The translations under genes were made by a program, and so were the position numbers. A stretch of 64,000 nt of DNA from CAWEQO01 sp963811225. GTDB taxonomy: Bacteria; Chloroflexota; Anaerolineae; Anaerolineales; Anaerolineaceae. The notes under the pieces are model-generated. The model searched no databases. It was not told the DNA's origin and was given only the letters and a program-made list of their open reading frames with translations. Where the stretch lies: the NCBI GenBank assembly GCA_963811225.1, contig CAWEQO010000001.1:186001-250000 (forward strand), in the 5' to 3' direction. How positions within the stretch are numbered: the first letter of the stretch is position 1; each line of letters starts with the position of its first letter. Shown in pieces: positions 59,906 through 64,000 of the stretch.

Positions 59906-60898
59906 ATGAGTGAGCTGACCGACGGCTTTCAATGGCTGAATAAACCGGACACCTCGCATCTGAGCCCAGCCATTCGCAAGCGTCTTTCCCGAATCATGAA
60001 TCCGCGTGAGAATCCGCAGGTGGTGTTCGAGGCTATCGACCAGCTGCTGAATGATACGCGTGTATCGCCCGACCCGCTGGAGCACCCTGAAGCGCTGGTC
60101 TACTGCGCGGTGGCGGTTTTTTATCGCAGGCGGCTGAACACGGCGCGCGCCTACTTGCAAGATGCCGTGCGCGAGTACGACTCGTCGGCCCACCGGCAGG
60201 CGGTGGCGCGCTGGATGCTGGGCTTCGTCGAGTGGAGCATGTTCGAACGCGAATCGGCCATGCAGAACTGGCAGTCGGCCTCTGAGGCAATCCGGTCGCT
60301 GGCCGGCTGGTATCAGGAGCTGGGGGATCATCTGAATGAAGACGCTAAGTTCGCCCGGGCGAACGGCTTCTCCGAAGCGATCCGCTGGTTGAACGAGTTC
60401 GAGAGCGGCCGCCTGAGCGAGAGCTCGGTTGAGGTGGTCGAGATGATGAACCAGTACATCAGCGACGCAGAGAAGCGGGGCGACGTCGAGCTGAACACCT
60501 GGATGGTGTACCAGCTGATGGATAAGCTCAAAGCGGACACCGAGGAAAGTGAAGACTACATGGAGACGGCCGAGGCATTCGTGGAATGCGGCTACGTGGC
60601 CTACCGGATTCGTCATTACATGGAATCGATGCGCTGCCTGCGCATGGCGGCCAAGTATTACCACCCGTTCACGCATCAAGAAGCGGTGGTGCGCTGGGCG
60701 CTGGGCATCGTTCAGTGGGAGATGGAACCGTACTGGGGTGAGGCACAGTCGAACTGGGAGCAGGCCATCGATATCATGGAAGAGCTGGCCATCAAAGCCC
60801 GCTACCAGAACCTGGATGACCGCTGGGAGTGGTACAACGACACCATCGAGACCATGCGCAACGCCCTTCATGAGAGAATGAAGCAGCTCAGCGTGTAA
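59906..60898 (+). CDS. Helical-repeat (TPR-like) protein of the SPFH operon
   Basis: This 330-residue protein starts 2 bases after the previous stop and is coupled to it. It is all helical, with repeat-like units containing paired aromatic and Ala positions: HPEALVYCAVAVFYRRRLNT with AYLQDAVREYDSS, VARWMLGFVEWSMFERESAM and VRWALGIVQWEMEPYWGEAQ. The recurring W-x-L-G-x-V-x-W segment suggests a tandem tetratricopeptide-like fold, used for protein docking. There is no signal or membrane segment, so it is cytosolic. It is probably an adaptor between the membrane pair and another partner such as the convergent AAA+ protein (inference). Confidence 0.65.
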   Translation: MSELTDGFQWLNKPDTSHLSPAIRKRLSRIMNPRENPQVVFEAIDQLLNDTRVSPDPLEHPEALVYCAVAVFYRRRLNTARAYLQDAVREYDSSAHRQAVARWMLGFVEWSMFERESAMQNWQSASEAIRSLAGWYQELGDHLNEDAKFARANGFSEAIRWLNEFESGRLSESSVEVVEMMNQYISDAEKRGDVELNTWMVYQLMDKLKADTEESEDYMETAEAFVECGYVAYRIRHYMESMRCLRMAAKYYHPFTHQEAVVRWALGIVQWEMEPYWGEAQSNWEQAIDIMEELAIKARYQNLDDRWEWYNDTIETMRNALHERMKQLSV

Positions 60899-60910
60899 GA
60901 GCGTAACCCT

Positions 60911-63419
60911 TTAGCCTGCATCTTCAGCAAGAAAGGTATCGATATCCTCATCCCCGCCGTTGATGACCCGCTCCGCCAGCCGGTCTTTCATCTCCTGGAA
61001 CAGGGCATGGACGGCGCGACCGTTGCCGAACTGGCCCTGCTCGCGCTGTCGGGCGGCGGCCAGGACCTGTTGTGCACGCTCCAGAACCGGCTCGGGTAGG
61101 ATAAAGTGTTCTGCCTCGGCCAATCCAAGCAGGATTCCCCCCAATTCATCACACGAATAATCTTGGAATTCCACCGGCTTGCCGAAGCGCGACTTCAAGC
61201 CGGGGTTGCTGTCCAGCAGGTCTTGCATCTCGGCCGGGTATCCGGCGGCGATCACCACCAGCCGATCGCGGTAATCCTCCATGGCCTTGACCAGCGTGTC
61301 CACCGCTTCCTGTCCATAATCATTGGGACCACCGTAAGCCAGGCTGTAGGCCTCATCAATGAACAGCACTCCGTCCAAGGCCGCCTTGATGCGCTCGGCG
61401 GTCTTCAAAGCCGTCTGGCCAACGTAGCCCGCTACAAGGTCCGCCCGGCTGACCTCGACCACATGACCCTTGCGCAGGATGCCCAGCGATGCATAAATCC
61501 GGCCGATCAGCCGGGCGACGGTGGTCTTGCCGGTGCCGGAGTTGCCTAAGAAAACCAGGTGGCGCTGGGCCGGAGCGGGCTGGAAAGCAGGGTTGTGTTG
61601 GGCGCGCAGGCGCTCCAGTTGCAAGCGGTTCACCAGCCGCCGCACGCTCTGCTTGACCACCTGTAAGCCCACCAGCCGGTTCAGTTCGGCCATCAGCTCG
61701 TCCAGGTTGGGGACATCGGGGGGCAGGTAAGCATGGTATTTCTCGGGAATATCCTCCAACGTCACCTCTACGGAGATGTCCAGCTCCTCCGCCTGGATAC
61801 GAGCCGCCCGGCGGCGGTCGAGCGCATCGCACAGGTTGCGCATCTCCCCGGCGTTACCGAAGGTCTCGTCCCGACCGGCGTGCAGCCCGGCAATCAGCGC
61901 TTGCAGCGTGGACTGCATGTCCGCGCCGGTTGGGATGCAGCGCTCATCCAGTTGACGCCAGAGGATCTGCCACAGCTCGTTCGGCGAGTAATCGGGGAAC
62001 TCGTAGATGTTCTCAGACGGAAAGCGGCGGGTGAGGCCGGGGTTGGACTGTAGGAAGCGCCGCATCTTTTCCGGATACCCGGCAGCGATCACGACCATGC
62101 GCTCGCGGTCGTTCTCCATCCGGCTCAGCAGGGTATCCAGCGCCTCCTGGCCGTAGCCGCCGCGCCCCGGCTCGCTCAGCATGTAGGCCTCGTCGATGAA
62201 CAGCACCCCATCGATCGCCTGGTCGATCAGGCGATCGGTTCGCTCGCTGGTCTGGCCCACGTAGCCGGAGATCAAGTCGGCGGCGCGCGCTTCCACCAAG
62301 TGACCGCTCCGCAGCAGCCCAATCTCGTGGAAGACCTCTCCAACCAATCGCGCCATGCTGGACTTGCCGGTGCCAGGATTGCCAGAAAAAATCATGTGTA
62401 ATAAAGGCGGCTCTTCGGAATGGCCGGGCTGCTCCGCCCGCTGTTGGTACAGGCGCAGCCAGGCCGCAGTCTCGTCGAAGCGGCGTTTGACCGGCTCCAG
62501 TCCAACCAAACGGTCAAGACGCTCCTGAACACTGGTCGAACTGCGCACGGCGGCGAACCAGCCCAGGCTGCGGGCGGTCTCCCGATCGAGGGTATCCAAC
62601 TGGGCTAGCCGGTCGAACCATGCCGCGCAGCGGCAAGTTTTCCGCCGCCATCCAGGCCGCCAGGCGTTGGCGGTCCTCCTCGACCACCTGTCCGATTCCC
62701 TGCTGTTCGTACAGCTGGAACAACCGCTCGATCTCGTCCGTCCCAGGGCCGGGAATCGCGTGCAAGGAATAGGGCGAGCCGCGTCGGGGCTGCGCCTCCA
62801 GGATAGCATTGCGCAGTTCCGGCACCGGAAGCAACGAGGCCGCGTCGGCGGAGATGCCGGAAACACTGGTCGTGAAGAGCATGACGCACAGGTTCTGGTT
62901 CGAGACCGGCAGGCGGGCCCAGCTGCTGAGATAGCCAGATAGAATGCGCGGATCGTCGAAATAGCGCAGCATGGTCTCGGCCTGCACCATCACCACCGCC
63001 GAGCGGGGGCCATCCTCCTCGGTCATGACGGCGTTCAAACTGCTGATCGCGTGCATGTCTCCCATGCCGCCGCCAACCGTTTGCACGCTCACGGGGGCCG
63101 TCTTCAACAGCAAGCGGTTGCCGATTGGCCCATTTTGCAGGTAGCGCATTTCGTCCGCCGCATCCCTGACCGGCTCGGCGGTCCCTTCCAGACGGAACAG
63201 CGCTTCAGATTCCTCGTCTTTAAAATAAAACGGATCTTGCGGAGAGCTAAACGCCACCCGCTCGAACTGGAACTGCTTCAATACCAGCAGGATGGCGGCT
63301 TCGATATCCATTTCTTGCAGGTTATCCGCCAGGAATGCATCATCGACCCCTGCGCCGTAGAGTAAGGCGAAGCGGTTACCAGCATCGAGGAATATGTCCG
63401 GCTGAATGCGTTCAAACAT
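60911..63419 (-). pseudogene. Tandem CbxX/CfqX-type AAA+ ATPase, frameshifted
   Basis: Frames 63419-62514 and 62866-60911 together encode one protein of about 835 residues. Residues 1-230 are a unique N-terminal domain (starting MFERIQPDIFLDAGNRFALL). Then come two AAA+ modules: GNPGTGKSSMARLVGEVF with VLFIDEAYMLSEPGRGGYGQ, and GNSGTGKTTVARLIGRIY with VLFIDEAYSLAYGGPNDYGQ, each followed by ERMVVIAAGYP or DRLVVIAAGYP and an Arg finger region (NPGLTRRFPS, NPGLKSRFGK). This is the CbxX/CfqX/SpoVK family, also related to EccA. The frame changes near 62620, where CTGCGCGGC-A-TGGTTCGAC has one extra base or lacks two; both sides read well. This is an assembly indel or a lesion. Confidence 0.8.
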
Positions 63420-63433
63420 CTTTGATAACCCGG

Positions 63434-63988
63434 CTAGTGCGAAATCAGGTGCGACTGCCGGTAGCGCCCAGGCCGCTGCTCGGTAACTTCATGTGACCGG
63501 GCCTTGGAACGGCGGCTGCTCGAATGCATTTCGCCAACCTCCAGCCCGCGGCGGTCGAGCGCCAGGGCCACCTCATGCGAGCGCCCGACCAGCTCGCGCT
63601 CGTTCCGGCGGCCACGGTCCAACGAGATCAGGTGCAGCTCATTCTTGCCCAGCGTATGTGGGTCTGGCGAAACCTGAACGACAATCTCATCTCGCTCCCG
63701 GTTGCGGACCTTGGCCAGGAACCGCAGGCGCTGGTCGCTGTTCTGATAATCCAACTCGACCAGGCCGAAGCCTTGCTGCCCCAGCGCCTGCACTACCAGG
63801 TCGGCAATGTTGATCCGCAGCTGCGAGTTGAGCACCGTCAGCCGGGCCTGAAAGATGGTTTCCGAGAGCTCGTTATAACGGGTTGGGAGTTCCTCCGCCA
63901 AAGAGTGCAGTCCTTCCAGGTCGAAGGACGAAGGGTCTTCCCGCAAGTCCAGCGCCAAACGGCGCAGCTCTTCGATTTGACGTTCCAT
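63434..63988 (-). CDS. Coiled-coil protein upstream of the tandem AAA+ gene
   Basis: This 184-residue protein starts after GAGGAGAA, 12 bases from the window edge, so the start is supported although an upstream extension cannot be excluded. The N-terminal half is helical and charged (MERQIEELRRLALDLREDPS, LAEELPTRYNELSETIFQAR). The middle has beta-like segments (LRFLAKVRNRERDEIVVQVS). The C-terminus is basic. It is 14 bases ahead of the AAA+ gene and probably co-transcribed. I do not recognise a family; it could be a substrate or adaptor for the ATPase. Confidence 0.6.
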   Translation of the reverse strand: MERQIEELRRLALDLREDPSSFDLEGLHSLAEELPTRYNELSETIFQARLTVLNSQLRINIADLVVQALGQQGFGLVELDYQNSDQRLRFLAKVRNRERDEIVVQVSPDPHTLGKNELHLISLDRGRRNERELVGRSHEVALALDRRGLEVGEMHSSSRRSKARSHEVTEQRPGRYRQSHLISH

Positions 63989-64000
63989 TTCTCCTCGGGT

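Noticed and set aside
30920..60915. Short word GCGTAACCC seen near three gene ends
   Set aside because: Nine bases at three sites could be chance in 64 kb and the flanks are unrelated.

Overview
The window looks like a chromosomal segment of a GC-rich bacterium, most likely a Chloroflexota (Anaerolineae-type) genome or metagenome bin. This placement is inference. It rests on Thr/Pro-rich linkers in secreted proteins, TadE/TadG-type pseudopilin genes, a DUF2807 lipoprotein, an F420-type LLM oxidoreductase, NarL-type multi-GAF kinases and leaderless-looking promoters. No rRNA, tRNA, CRISPR array or IS element was recognised. Three otherwise intact genes carry single-base frameshifts, so either the assembly has residual indels or these genes are decaying.

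Layout. 1-5.2 kb: a Tad-type pseudopilus set (TadG-like, TadE-like, TadE-like, TadG-like), the last three visibly AT-richer than their surroundings. 5.3-8.1 kb: two lipoproteins and two membrane proteins. 8.3-15.8 kb: two tandem paralogous giant genes, each fusing a DppB-like permease, a DppC-like permease, an extra membrane segment and a PA/M28-peptidase-like domain whose metal and catalytic residues are largely lost. 15.8-21.5 kb: AlaX, a PAS/GAF histidine kinase with a NarL-type regulator, a membrane protein and a lone receiver protein. 21.7-26 kb: frameshifted trehalose synthase, a DsrE/YedF protein, an FmdB zinc ribbon, a GNAT protein and a 45-residue membrane peptide. 26.1-30.9 kb: a 1589-residue secreted mosaic protein with a nearly identical internal repeat. 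31-44.6 kb: PepC, MFS exporter, DEAD-box helicase, AI-2E-type permease, F420-type oxidoreductase, LPG-synthase-type flippase, FAD oxidoreductase, CBS protein with ArsB/NhaD permease, PRC-barrel protein and a frameshifted adenosine deaminase.

44.6-50.7 kb: an msrP-msrQ-response regulator-histidine kinase operon, resembling the enterobacterial HprRS/MsrPQ methionine-sulfoxide repair locus, divergent from a membrane-anchored sulfite-oxidase-family enzyme, followed by a NifX-like protein. 51-56.4 kb: a secreted HEXXH protease-like protein, an alpha/beta hydrolase, an AarF/UbiB kinase, a small helical protein and a membrane protein. 56.5-64 kb: a three-gene operon of two membrane-anchored band-7/SPFH-like proteins plus a helical-repeat protein, convergent with a tandem CbxX-type AAA+ ATPase and its upstream partner. 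I do not recognise this last set as a described system.

Intergenic regions are rich in long hairpins placed a few bases after stop codons. Two of them are nested palindromes and three share a GGAACGC core. The strongest candidates for new biology are the permease-pseudopeptidase fusions and the SPFH/AAA+ neighbourhood.
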